Shown here one piece after another: positions 8,958-20,433 of a stretch of 64,000 nucleotides of DNA. Source of the stretch: Papiliotrema nemorosa (lineage: Eukaryota; Basidiomycota; Tremellomycetes; Tremellales; Rhynchogastremaceae); NCBI GenBank assembly GCA_032158125.1, contig JASKOT010000017.1, positions 1 to 64,000 of the forward strand. Reading direction: 5' to 3'. Under the pieces are notes generated by a model. That model had not been told where the DNA came from. It saw only the letters and a list, made by a program, of their open reading frames with translations, and ran no database searches. Positions within the stretch are counted from its first letter, which is position 1, and each line of letters begins with the position of its first letter. A program made the position numbers and the translations under genes.

Positions 8958-9442
8958 ATGGCAGCCATTGGTTCAATCGCCTTTTCAGTGGAGATGCTAC
9001 AGCTAGGACTCCCCGGCTCGCTCGTGCCTATCACCCCGTGCCCTACCATACACGATCACGAATCTTTGCCTCTGTCCGTCACGGCGAAAATGATGTATGA
9101 TATGGAACGTCTCACAGATGCAGTCCTGGCGTCTCCCCTCCCCGAGGCGTCCAAAGACTTTCTGAGAGACGTCCGTGCAATCGTGTCTACATATCGTGGT
9201 GCGCAATCTTCCGCTTCTTTGCAGATGACATGAGGAGGCTTACCTTTCAACAGGACTCGCCACTGGACCGCAGGTTGTCGTACCGGCTGGGGACAACGCC
9301 TCAAATCCTGAACGCGATTGGAGAACTTACTGCACGAATGGAGGCGCAAGGAGCCGAGATCAGACGAGCCATCAGGTTTGCTCGAGCAGGACTCCAGCGG
9401 GAAATCATAAATGTTGAAGGAGGACTTCGAGGCGATCTGTGA
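8958..9442 (+). pseudogene. PHQLP/LGG family, copy 4, truncated and probably broken
   Basis: The first exon is clearly family (MAAIGSIAFSVEMLQLGLPG, then PTIHDHESLPLSVTAKMMYD, LRDVRAIVSTYR). The conserved donor position C|GT is present after the Arg codon's first base. The coiled-coil exon follows (QILNAIGELTARMEAQGAEI), but no acceptor at a normal intron length restores its frame: the CAG at 9282-9284 gives the wrong phase, and the only in-phase AG I found would leave an intron of about 29 nt. The coding frame ends at 9442, and no PLPV...PHQLP or LGG exon follows before COQ7. No CACGTG lies upstream. I read it as a decayed copy; an alternative splice form cannot be excluded. Confidence 0.6.
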
Positions 9443-9635
9443 ACGAAAAGCAGCGGTCACTTGGGGATAACCTGGAGGTAGATCAGGTAAGCTGGCAAGA
9501 CTGGCTATGCTGATCTGCAGACTTCCATTGAACACACGTCAAAAGCTCCGAAAAATAACGATTATCATGATTAGATATGTTCCATGTGTGAGCCTGATCA
9601 GACGACGTTATGATATGGCATGCCATTTGAGCTAT

Positions 9636-10425
9636 CTAGACCTTTTCACAGACCTTGATGGCTAATTTGCACCCTGCACCGATGACTGCGCTCAATAGAC
9701 TATGTCCCGGTGCTTTCTGTGCCCCTTCCTCGACAGCCGTATCGAGGTGTTCCAGTTCGTCGTCTCTGAACTCTTCCAGAACATCCCGCAGAAGAGGTAA
9801 TGAAGGGTGGTCGTTCTTCTCGATCAAGGGCTTCAAAGCCCTTATCTGGCTGGTCGTATCAGTATCGATGTGACGGGCCATATTACACTCACTCATCGTA
9901 ATGCTCTCCAATGACGGTCTCTACCGCTTCGGTGCATGCCATAGCTGCCTCTCGTCCCATCAGAGCCGTTCCAACGCCTAGCCCAAATGCCAACCCTTGC
10001 CAGAGGGGGTATAGGGCCGTAGGTCGCACATCGTGCTGAGCCCTGACAAGCGCCATAGTCCTCAGGTGATGTTTTTCATTCTCCCACATCTCCTCGACCT
10101 GCTTGGCCGTCTTGGAATCGCCGCGTAAAAGGGAACCATATTTCTGACCTCGGTAGATCCAGTTGGCACCTAGTTCACCGGCTTGATCCACCCGCACGAT
10201 GGAAGAGATAAGATCATGTTCGGCGGGTGAGAGATCGGGCGAGCTCTGCGTGGCTGGATTGAAGGAGGAAGAGGGCAGAGGCGAGGAGGAGGAGGAAGAC
10301 GGACCGGCAGTAGGCGTCGGACGGGGTGAAGTGGGATAGTAGGCCGAGGAAGCTAGCGATCGGCGAGAGAGAAAAAAAGGCTGGGTGATGCGGTACATCC
10401 CCTTTGTTGCCTGTCTCGTCTGCAT
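9636..10425 (-). CDS. COQ7: 5-demethoxyubiquinone hydroxylase, mitochondrial
   Basis: Performs the penultimate hydroxylation in ubiquinone synthesis on the matrix side of the inner mitochondrial membrane. The start at 10425 gives an Arg-rich, Ser/Pro-rich leader (MQTRQATKGMYRITQPFFLS) typical of a mitochondrial presequence. The di-iron carboxylate ligands are visible: IVRVDQAGELGANWIYRGQ, then MWENEKHHLRTM, then EAVETVIGEHYDDQ and FRDDELEHLDTA. One intron splits the Asp codon after GEHY, at about 9890; choosing the acceptor that gives DDQIRALKP keeps the frame. The C-terminus (AVIGAGCKLAIKVCEKV) matches the family. Total about 260 residues. Divergent from the TMEM19 gene. Confidence 0.93.
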
Positions 10426-10674
10426 GGTAAGGAGCCTTGATCAGTCGATAGAGGGTCCTTCAATGAGGTAGAGATCGAAGCGAATATCGAGGTGATCAAA
10501 AGTCAAAGCAAAGGATGATCGTCGAAAGATGTCCAAAATCCAGCCAAAGATGACGAGAAGTGGTGGGTGGTGGAGGTGGTCCATCCCCCCTTTCCGACAT
10601 GACCGACATGACCGACTTACCCCTTGAATCCTTCCCTCTCTCAACTCGACCTCCTATCGTCAAGCAGCAGGACA

Positions 10675-11786
10675 ATGCGATCGACGTTGAATACTCCAGC
10701 ACTGCTCATAGCTACTGGCTTGGCCTCTCACGGCTTTCGAAAGGGCTCTCTGTCGCTTTCTGGGGCTATCGCCGCGTTCTTGGTAGGATACGGACATCTC
10801 GCCAATACCGTCAAAGTGTTCGGTGTGGCCTTGATCTTCTTCTATCTCGCAGGATCAAGAGCTACCAAGGTGAAGATTCACGTCAAGGCGAAATTAGAGG
10901 ATGGTCCAAACCCCCTCAAACCTGGTGGAAACCGATCAGCCTTACAAGTCAGTCTCACCGAATCAGACTCTCCAGTAAAGCTAACATAGTAAGGTCTTGT
11001 CCAACTGCCTACCTTCCCTCTTGGCCGCGCTATACTTCCGTTTTGCCCTTTCCAGGACTGTACGTCTGCCTTTTCTCTGACACGCGGCTCAAAGCTGATG
11101 TTCCAGCTGCAAAACGCATACTGCCCCTTGGACTACAGATTACCGAAACAGCTCATCTACATATCTCTAGCGTATGTCTACCTCTCTGCTCATCCAACAC
11201 CAATGTCGACCACCCTGCCGAACTCGCGTCACAAACTTGAGAGCTCGTTACTCACACTGATCATACAGCCAACTCTCGACCAACTTCGGCGATACTCTCG
11301 CTTCTGAGCTCGGCATCTTATCCAAGTCTGCTCCTCGGTACATTCTCACTGGAGAGACCGTACCTCCCGGCACGAATGGTGGTGTATCGCTTTATGGTCT
11401 AGTCGTCTCAGCTTTGGGCGGGACAGCCATTGCGGCGGTGATGGTCATCGATCTCGCCATTGAAACCTCTTGTTTGGGTGTGAACTGGGCTGGGGAGATG
11501 CTCCTCTTTGGCACGGTATCGGGGCTCTTGGGCAGTATGGTGAGTTGATTCTGAAACCAATGATGGGGAAAAGATGTTGACGATTTAGCTCGACAGTATC
11601 CTCGGAGCCACGCTGCAAGAGACATTGTATTCCCCAAAGGATAAGAGGATATTGACGGATCTATCCCATCGACCGGGAGAACGAGTCGTTAGGATTGGGA
11701 TCGGACGTGATGTGCTCTCCAACTCGGCAGTCAACTTTGTCAGCGGGGCGATCATGGCGTACGCGGGGTATCTCTATGCTTCATAG
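10675..11786 (+). CDS. TMEM19/DUF92 family multi-pass membrane protein
   Basis: Integral membrane protein of the DUF92 family. Plant members (VTE5/VTE6) are phytol kinases, and the fungal role is not established. The start chosen is the ATG at 10675, which gives a hydrophobic N-terminus (LLIATGLASHGFRKGSLSLS) as in homologues. The family blocks follow in order: GAIAAFLVGYGHLANTVKVF, LIFFYLAGSRATK, FGDTLASELGILSKS, VPPGTNGGVSLYGLVVSALG, and FGTVSGLLGSMLDSILGATL near the end. Five exons; introns after SALQ, SRT, SLA and GSM. The intron at about 11171-11270 is long for this gene (about 100 nt). The end AVNFVSGAIMAYAGYLYAS is conserved in type. Confidence 0.85.
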
Positions 11787-11929
11787 AGGATACCCGTTCT
11801 GTAGACCCACATCCAAAGTCAGCCCGAAAGTCCGCACTCCACACAATCGAACCGGCTGGAGTACCGTAGATTGAATATGCATGCAAAAATCACGTCTCCC
11901 TAGCGCACGTTCTCGTTTCTTTGTTCCGT

Positions 11930-14900
11930 CTACCACCTCTTCGCGGCGTTTTTAGCCCTCGTCAACCTATCTCTCGTACGGTGTTGTCGTTCAGTCATAT
12001 CACCCGCCGAAAGGCGCAAGAGCTGCTGCGAGGCGAATTTCTCAATCTATTGGTCAGCTCGTGCGAGAAAGTTTGTGAGCCGAGTCCACTCACATCGGCG
12101 AGGTGGACGTTGCTTTCTCGGTCATTGATCCACCTTTCCGCGACTAAAGCGGCTTCCTCGATGTAGAACTGCCTCTCCTCATCAGTCTCGGCCTGACAGT
12201 CAGCTCTTATGCGACACGCCCTTGATCGTCAACTGACAGTCTCGGTCAACGCTGTCACTTCTTCCCAGCACTCCCTGGTAGGGACTCCACCTTCGAGCAG
12301 GGCAGCTGTGGCCCAGCCTTCATTCGATGCAGGGGCAAGGGGGAGCGCAGACTCGTACACCACCCTCAAGACAATCTCCACCGGAGCCGCCTCTGACGGG
12401 AAGAACTTTCGACAAAGATCGACAACCACCTCTGCCATGGCGTCTGAAGGAGGATATCCCGGTGCGCCTCGCAGTAACTCCCGCCACACAGCTTCAACCA
12501 CTTCGTCTAGCCGAGTATCGGCCGTTTTGAGGATGAGCAGGATCTGTTCATATAGCCGATACGGTCGAGCGTAGTCTTGATACAGCTACACTTCATCAAT
12601 CTCATCTTCTGGTCTCACTGAATTTTCCACTCACCTCATCGAGGCCGATCAACGCAGAGTTGAGCCTGCCTAGAACCTCTGCCTTTTCGTCCAGAGACAT
12701 GTCGACATGGGTATCGATGGCTCGAGCCACTTCAAGCTGTACATTGCTCACGTCCATGCTCTCTTGAATGGTATTGACGAAGTCGACATCGTTGGCATCG
12801 AGATTTCCAGCTGATTTGGCCGATGCGAGAGCCTGCGCGAGGTAATATGATCGTTGCTGCAGATCGATCGAGCTAGAATGTAAGCTTTTCCTAGGTGTAG
12901 GTCTGCGTCACTCACCTAACTCTGGTTGCGAGATCGAAGAGGGCTCGAGCAGCGGGCAGATACTCCTCCCGTCGCTGATAGTACTTCCAGAGGAGATCCC
13001 TTCTATCGGCGATATCACTGTTCGTCCTCTGGAGGTAGATCTCGATGAACGGCGTGTCGAACTAGACATCAGCAACTGCCCCAGGTTCCTTAGGGCTCAC
13101 CTCAAGGAGATCCTCCGGTCGCTTCTCAGCGATATGCCAGTCGTACAGAGCAAAGTGGAACAGTTCGTCGTCCGAAGCGATAGCTATCCTGTACGCTTCG
13201 TCTCGCTTGGCACCCGCCGCATCTCGTTTTCTGCCGTCGTCTCCAGCTGCATGTCAGCCTAGCATCACCTCGCGGTAAATGGAAACACACGTCTCGTCGC
13301 TGTCAAGGCCTCGTTGTACTGCTTGTCAAAGACTGCCAGGGCGTCTATCACTGTAGAATAGCAGAAACGCCTTGAATCCAAGAGGATTTTTCGGTCGTCT
13401 GCGGGATTAGGGTTCTCGAGCATTGCGTATTCTGTCGCTCGATCTTGAGGGTCGCAAGCATGAGCAGTAGTCAGAGCGAGCTCGATGGTACCAGTGACAG
13501 ATCCCAAGGCAGAGAACCGGGAAGAGATGTCTTTGAGTTTGTTGTAGACGTCTCTGGTGGAGTTTGGCTTTTGTGCGGCTTGATTAAACATGCTACCGGC
13601 TTAGCTTGGCCGTTTGGGCAAAATGTATGTATTCACTTGAGAGCCTCATTGAGGTATTCAGATCGCTCGCTGGCTGTCCTGCTTCCTTCGGCTCGTCGCA
13701 TGTTCTCCTCCGCCTAGCTCTGTCAGCTCATGATCGCAAGGAGAGCGCAAGCTGACCTTGTAGAGTACAACATCTCCAGATGTGCAGAAGCTACCGCATT
13801 GAGCCTGAAGCTGATCACTGAGGTTGTCGATCTGCTGAGTCAGCTCAAACTCCTAGTCATCTACATCTTTTCACTTACACCGCCGTCAACTCCGATCTGC
13901 ATTTGGATCAAGACTGCAACGAGCTGCTTGGCCACCTCTTTGCCCTTTTCGTCGGTGAGAAGCGAAGGGTAGGTCAGTTGAGCGAGTTGCTGCTGCAATT
14001 GCGGATCACACCTGGACTATTAGCTTTACAATTCAAAGCCGGTCCTGACAGAGCCCACCTGGAGACGAAATCGGGCATCTTGTAACCATCGAGCAACTGA
14101 ATAAACGCAATAGCTTCGATGGCTTGTTTGAGCAAAGCTCGAAGAGATTCCAATGATCTTTCCTCCAGATCCCAAGCTTCCTTCTTGTCACCAGGAGCTC
14201 GAGGAGATGGGAAAGGGTTTCTTGTACGTCAGCATCTTGCGATTCTTTGTGCCTGAATACCGCTTACTCTTCCTCGACGAAACGTCGGAGACTCTCCAAG
14301 TTGCGTTGAACAATAAACAGCTGATCTTTGGACACTGCCGACATTTGCCTGTTGCCCACGCCCACCACGGTGACTTTGCGATTCCAGACAGGTCGCAAGA
14401 ATCTCGACATGATCAAAGCCAGTCCTTCGTGCTTGGCGGAAAACATGATCTGGTTCCCCGTATTCGACGGGACAATCATCGGTTCTCCTCCATTCAGCAT
14501 GACTGTTGCTACCATGTTTGCGTTGTCTGCCAGCTTCAGATCGACCTCTGTGCCCAGCGCTACGCCCATCGCTGTGACCTGTACCAGGCCATACGCCGAT
14601 TTGACCAAGGCATACCCTCCGTCCCGATCCTGCTTCATGGCTTCCTGTACGAGATCGATCGGCCGATTCAGCGCAAAGGTATACAAACCACCTGGTGAAA
14701 GAACCAAGAACTCTCGTGGGGCGGTCGCAGCCTGTCGAGCCAATGGATTGAGGGTAATGCCATTCCCAGCCTCGTATGCGATCGGTCCAAATGCTGGATT
14801 TGTAGCGGGAATCTCGACAATGGCGCACACTTCGGACGGAATTTGTTGGATGGTGTGAAACTCGTGGAAATAAGGTCGATCATTGGTATTGAATTCTCGA

Positions 14901-16742
14901 TTGACAGCTTGGTGTCCGACTTCCGGGATGAACATGTGCAGCCTGGTGGCGGATACACCTGAGCTGTTGTCTGCAGCCGTACCGAGTAGAACACCTGATG
15001 AATAGGTGGTGGCCGAATTCAGCACAAACTCCTGACCCTGAGGAGGATATCGAAGCATGACGTTGCTGGACGAGGGTACCTGGTGGAGATATAGACGTAG
15101 ACCTTGATGTGAGCAACAAAATCTGGCCAGCTCGACTCACCTTTGGCAGTGACTGCGACGAGACACCACGGGGCGCTTTCATGACGCTGCACACTTTGAA
15201 GGCTAACGATCGGACTTCCCTGGGCGAATCGAGTAGTGCCTACTCTACCGATGCTCCTAAATCCTTGAGAGGCGAGATCAAAGTATTCGACCTCTCCTTT
15301 GGTATGCAAAGTGTAGAGGCGATTGCGAACACTATCGACAGCGACCAGCTCGACTCCCTCACGATCTGCCGTCAGCTCTGACTCCGTTGACTCCATTGCT
15401 CCGACACAGGTACTCACTGGAGCTAGCCAAGAAACTCGGAGTCCAAGGTGTCAACGCGCTTCCAGTCCGGTTTGTGACCCATATCTTTGCCCCGCTACCA
15501 AAGAACCATCTCGAATCGTTCGAGTATTCCAGCTCGTACAGAGTCTTGTCCCCGGTCATAAAGATTCGACCGCCCGCCGTGCCGGTGATAGACGTAACCA
15601 CGACTGGTGAGTCTGTGACGAGATTGGTGCTGAACAGGTCGATCCCTCTCTCCCGACTTCGACCGAGACCCAGTACGGTGATCTTCTTGGCGGTGCAAAT
15701 GACAAGCAAATGCGAGAGGTCATCGATAAAGACGTCTAAGAATGAGCTTAGGATTCGTCAGACAAGGAAGCTCACCTGGCCTGGCTTTGACGAGACCGAC
15801 AGCAGTGATAGGCTCCGCCTGTTCGTCATATCGGTTGAAATCTTGCCTGAATGGTCAGGTCCAGTTCGCAGCCTCGTGACGGTCTACATAGACAGCACGT
15901 ACCCATCATTGTAGTCCCACAAGAACAGTTTATTGTCAACCGTGAACCAGGCTCTGCCGATATCCTCAAACAACCCCATCCTCGCTCTCTGATCCTTGTC
16001 TGGCAGTCAGATTCCGACTTCTGGATACATTTTGGGACTTACGATTGAGCTCATGGTTCAAAGCATCGGGAAGAGGAACATGTCGCCTGAAAGCAACAGG
16101 AGGTAAGCCCGGTCTGACCTCAATATAAGGTGTAGACGTGTTTCCTATCTGTCAACTACACGTCTCCACTCTAGATCAACGGAAGAGATACTCACCTCCA
16201 GCTTTATCCGCTAGGTCAGGAGACATATGATCATCTATCCTCATAGCTCTATCGATCTTCCCCTTGGCTCTCTGCAACGCTCCGTACATCCTCGCATTGT
16301 CCGTGTTGCCCTCTAATGGTCCTTCTATCGGTTGAGCCAATGTGGGTCCTGGGGGATAATGGGATTGATAGCTCGGGGCCTGATATCCTTGCATCGTACC
16401 CTGTTGAGATTGTGGCTGAGGCTGTAGTTGTTGTTGAACACCTGGACCCTGATATGGACCGACTGAACCGTACTGTTGAGCTGGCTGTTGGAGCTGTTGC
16501 TGTTGTTGGTATGGCTGCATCTGGCCGTATCCTCCTCCTTGTGGGTTGGCATACGACGGTCCGGCATTCGTTTGGCCATATCCATTCTGTTGTGGCTGGT
16601 GATAGCTTTGATGCTGTTGATACTGCTGCTGCGGCTGTTGCTGGTTCCATGGTTGTGGCTGTTGGTTGAGCTGAGGGTATACGGAAGAAGGACCGTTTTG
16701 TATTTGCGCCGGAGGTCCATTCCGCCCGAAATAGGAAGACAT
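11930..16742 (-). CDS. Nucleoporin Nup155/Nup170, inner ring scaffold
   Basis: Scaffold nucleoporin of the inner ring of the nuclear pore complex. The N-terminal beta-propeller is recognisable from MYGALQRAKGKIDRAMRIDD, VAFRRHVPLPDAL, MGLFEDIGRAWFTVDNKLFL and WDYNDG, followed by propeller strands such as LVICTAKKITVLGLGRSRE. A large alpha-helical half follows down to about 11930, ending LTRAKNAAKRW. It is split by many short introns, so internal boundaries are approximate. The start at 16742 (MSSYFGRNGPPAQIQNGPSS) places about 150 Gln/Pro/Tyr-rich residues ahead of the propeller. Such a stretch is unusual for this normally folded scaffold family. Confidence 0.88.
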
Positions 16743-17158
16743 GGCGGGGATCAAGGCGGTGCAGCCAACACTTTCGAAGATCCTGATGGTACAACGACTC
16801 GCTCTGCACGGGGTCTGAGTAACGGAGAAAACGGGGACGGTTGATCAGTGAGGAGTGGTAGAATTCGTTCATCATTTGGTCGAAGTTGTCGCGAGGTTGG
16901 GTCGATTGATTACGTAATACTCCCTCCAGATGCGAGCCTACAATCTTTCGAGTACATGGAATGGATGCATGAGAATGATTGTGCTTGGAAAGTCGGCTAT
17001 TCACAAGTCTTGCCTACCTGATCATATGAAAGGGGCATATATACACATGGTAGTGCAGGGGTGCACGCAGGAATTGTTGGTCATCGCTTCATAATGTAGT
17101 GCGTCGTGGAATCTTTGCTTGGTCGTGAATGCGTGCGGTTGAGCCATGCGTCTCGCTG
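16743..17158. other. Intergenic upstream of the Nup155/170 gene
   Basis: 416 bp between two minus-strand genes. It should hold the nucleoporin promoter and the 3' end of the next gene. A/T-rich ATATACACATGG lies near 17039. No coding frame or RNA gene is visible. Confidence 0.5.
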
Positions 17159-20086
17159 TCAGAGCTCGTAATCAGTTTCGCCTTCTGCGTCGGCATCGCT
17201 TCCATCGTCTGCCCCTTCCGCAAGTCCCTTCAATCGGCTGGAAATGGTGTGGGTGCATCTGCCACAGTCAGCCTGCATTTCGGACGCAAACTCTGATACA
17301 TACCGGAACTTGACAGCTCCGGCGGTGCGTGCAAATCCTCTGGCCTTGAGGAGTTTGGATGTTTTCTCGTAGAACTCGACGGCAGTGCATGTGTATCCGT
17401 TCCTTTTGAGTTCGAAGAGCAGATTATCCTGCGTCATCAGCAAGTTGTGGGCTACAGCAAGGCGTACCTCTTCTGGGGTCCAGTGATTGAAACGGCTCGA
17501 GATCGCACGAGGTTTCTTCAACTCGTCATCATCGTCCTTGAGTCGGAGTTCATCATCAGATGAGTCTCCTTCCTCAGAAGCTCCCAAAGCAGCTCGACCA
17601 TTGGGTGCTCGACTGATCTTCGCACTCGCGGCTGGAAGACCTTCGGGTCTTTGGCGAACGCGACGACCAACGTGCTTCTTGTGAGCCGGCGTATCTGGGA
17701 CCTTCCCATCAACCAGAGGTTCTTCGTTGACTCACAGATTCGACACTATCCGACCGAGTACGTTTAGCCTTATTTTTAACGCTTTCACTACCGATCTGGC
17801 TTCTTCCTCGAGTTTCATTTTGCACGGCGGTGCCTGTCGGCTTGGCTGGGGATCTGGACTTCCGCTCCTTCTTAAATATTTCGGCAGTCTGAGTAAGCGG
17901 TCACTCTCCTGGCTTTGTAGAAGACTCGCCGAGTTCTGCCCTGTCAGTTTACACTTCCGTTCCGGCGGTGGAGGCGGCAAATGAAGGCTCGAGAAATCGT
18001 GTGCCTTCGGCTTCATTGCAGAAGCGACCTCCGCGGCGAATTTCGGGGCGTTGCTTGAAAGTGGCTGCTGCTTAGCTTCCTCGTGAAGAACTGACTGAGC
18101 TTACGTGCTGGTCTGAGGCAGCCTCGTGATCCGCGCCACTGTTGTTAGGGAGAGAAACTTCCTCCGCTGATTTGGATTCGGTTTGGTGTGCCGATGATGG
18201 CGGTGATGATCTTTTCTGCTCGATGTTCTGGACATCAGTAAATTAGCAGACGCTAGGCTTCTACTCACATGGTCATTGGTTTCTTCTAGGCCATCTGCAC
18301 GCTTCCCGGCGGTATCTTTGTGGGGGACAATCATGTCGGTATCCGCGCACTGGGCTGTCGCTCGCAACGCAGAAACGGCTGGCAGCCTGGATTGTCTTTT
18401 GGCTTTATAGTCCGTGCTCGCTCTCAGCACTGCAAGGTGGATTGACTCACGGTTTTCCGGCCTCTGCAACGTAGCCTTCATAGCTCATTACACTTCGGTG
18501 GGTGATATGGTCTGCATGATCCAAACCCATCGACCCCGAGATCTCGTTGACAATGTGAGCAGTAGCGAAAGGCGAGGCTGCGTCCACAAGCTCTTCCTTA
18601 ACCTCCCTAGTTATCGCTTTCGAAGTCTTCTTGGACATCTTCTCAGCCTGAATTCGACGTCTTTTTACCACTTTCCTGAGAGGTATCTCTTTGTCGGAGG
18701 TATCCCATTCGTCTCGAGATTCGATGGAGGAGGCAACCGTGGTCATCGAGGTCTTGGGCGAGATCTGCATTTTGAGCGACCGATCAAGCTCGGTATGAGA
18801 CTCATCCACTGCAGCCTCGGCAAGAAGCAGGAGTGTAGCTGGTTCTTGGTCCTTCTGCTTCTTGCTCCTTCGGATTCCCTGCTTCGGTGCCCTCGAATCG
18901 GTCTTCTTTGGGTCTACTCGCCTCGGCACGTCCTTCAGCTCAGCCCGTTCCAGCATATTCGTCTCAATGAGGAAATTGTTGGTGTTAGGTGATGGCAGCG
19001 GGTTGACGTTTCTGAGAAGGAAGGGGGGCTTGGATTCGTACGCCAATGGAACCGAGCCAGCTCGGAAACAGTCGGTCTTTCTTCCGACATGGACCCCTTC
19101 GGACTGAGCTCGTTGTCGGGGATAGACAACATGCCGGTCCCAAACGGTGGGCGTGAGCGCTTCTCGCAAAGACTCTCGTGTCTTGGCAGCAGGATGTAGA
19201 AACGCTGTGGACACGATCTCCTGGGCAGATGGCCCTGAGCATGGCTGCTTGAGACCCGCCAGATGCCCAGGAATACTTTGCTTCCCGAGAGGGGCCGGTT
19301 CACGAGATGTATGTCCCAAGAGGGATTCAGAGGGTGACTTCCAGTGGGTAAAGGGATCGCCATTGTAGCAGATGTCCACGTAGTGTCGTTGAGAGATCTG
19401 CGGTAGTTCGATGGGAGGGGTGGCGGGGATTTTGGGTGAGCCGGGCGTAGTCTGTCGAGAGTGAGGGGCTTCACTTGGGGCGGAGACGGCAGTGAGTAGT
19501 ACTGAAAGATCCAATGGAGAAGGTGATCGTGCGGGTACATGGTCGATTTTAAGAGTGGAGGAATGAGCGAGAAGGGGTGACCTTTGAATCGAGAGGGAAG
19601 AATAGGATCTTTTAGGGGGTGAGTCACCTTTACCGGTGCCCTGTTCCGTCAGCGTGGTAGTTTTTTTCGGACACCAACCTCCTGCTCAGTAGCAGACATT
19701 GGATGAGGGTCAGGGAAGGCTTCTCTCTCCGTCTCCACTTCAGCCTTTTCCGCTTCGAACTTCTCCCCTAGATTCTCAAGGATCTCGCATACGGATTGAT
19801 GATATTCTTCCTCCTTGGCCGGAAGACCCGTCGTACCGTACACCCAGGCATAGTCGAACAGCGTCTGTTGAGGGTGAGCCAGTACTTCCTTGGGCAATCG
19901 AAAATCACCGTCAAACATGGTTTGTGGAGGGGGGTAGAGGTATACCGGGTTGAGCTCAAAGGTATAGCTTTCAGAACTGTCGACACGGGAGGAAGTTTCA
20001 TAACCGGGGATGGCTGTCAGTTGAGAGGAGCCTGATGCTGCTGTCGAGGCTTGCATGACGACCTGCGGTCCGATAGTGGCAACCAT
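17159..20086 (-). CDS. Large basic nuclear-type protein with Myb/SANT-like C-terminus (unknown)
   Basis: Not recognised. The ATG at 20086 opens MVATIGPQVVMQASTAASGS, then an acidic helical stretch (QSVCEILENLGEKFEAEKAE). An intron with an unusual GTTGGT donor (about 19646-19683) joins this to a long exon (about 18461-19645) that is Pro/Ser-rich and then Lys/Arg-rich, with nuclear-localisation-like runs (GIRRSKKQKDQEP, RKVVKRRRIQAEKMSKKTSK). Further exons are low in complexity. The last exon holds a compact helical domain, RFNHWTPEEVRLAVAHNLLM ... CTAVEFYEKTSKLLKARGFA, that resembles a Myb/SANT-like fold, then an acidic tail ending ETDYEL. This suggests a DNA- or chromatin-binding role, which is inference. 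Splice sites between 17.6 and 18.1 kb are uncertain. Confidence 0.6.
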
Positions 20087-20417
20087 CGCTTCGGTAGTGA
20101 GAGTGGAGGGATGAACGAGTATATGGTTGAGCTGGAATCGGTGAGCTGTGTCGGTACAGGAAAGGGGTGGAGATGAGACTGCCGGTAATTAGCGTCCGCT
20201 TCCAAGCTGTGTGAAGAACAGCTCTGTGTGACGAAGCTCACTTTTATTCTGTGAACATGGTCAGTCCAGCCGAGGGCAGGATGGTCGTAGTACGGCGGTG
20301 ATGGATGGGACAGCAAGCAAGGGTAGTGTCGAAAGGAAGTAGCGGAGAAATGATGGCGAGGAGGGGAAAATGTCGCGAAATTTGAACCAGGGGGGTAAAA
20401 GGTCGAGTGATGATGAT

Positions 20418-20433
20418 GGGGGGGGGGGGGGGG
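20418..20433. repeat. Poly-G tract (16 bases)
   Basis: An uninterrupted G run between GATGAT repeats and GATGAGGTGG. It may vary in length or be sequencing-sensitive. Confidence 0.8.

Noticed and set aside
3769..9442. Transposon explanation for the repeated family
   Set aside because: The copies have introns at conserved positions, which rules out simple retrocopying. I found no terminal repeats, target-site duplications, transposase or reverse transcriptase near them.
10560..11240. A 226-codon open frame overlapping the TMEM19 gene in another frame, containing an ATG at 10596
   Set aside because: It crosses clear introns and exons of the DUF92 gene and shows no motif or plausible composition. 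The DUF92 frame is conserved along its length.
16249..17004. A 251-codon minus-strand frame over the start of the Nup155/170 gene, plus a Leu-rich plus-strand frame at 16316-16669
   Set aside because: Both are frame shadows of the CAG/CAA-rich Gln tract, whose repeats leave other frames open.
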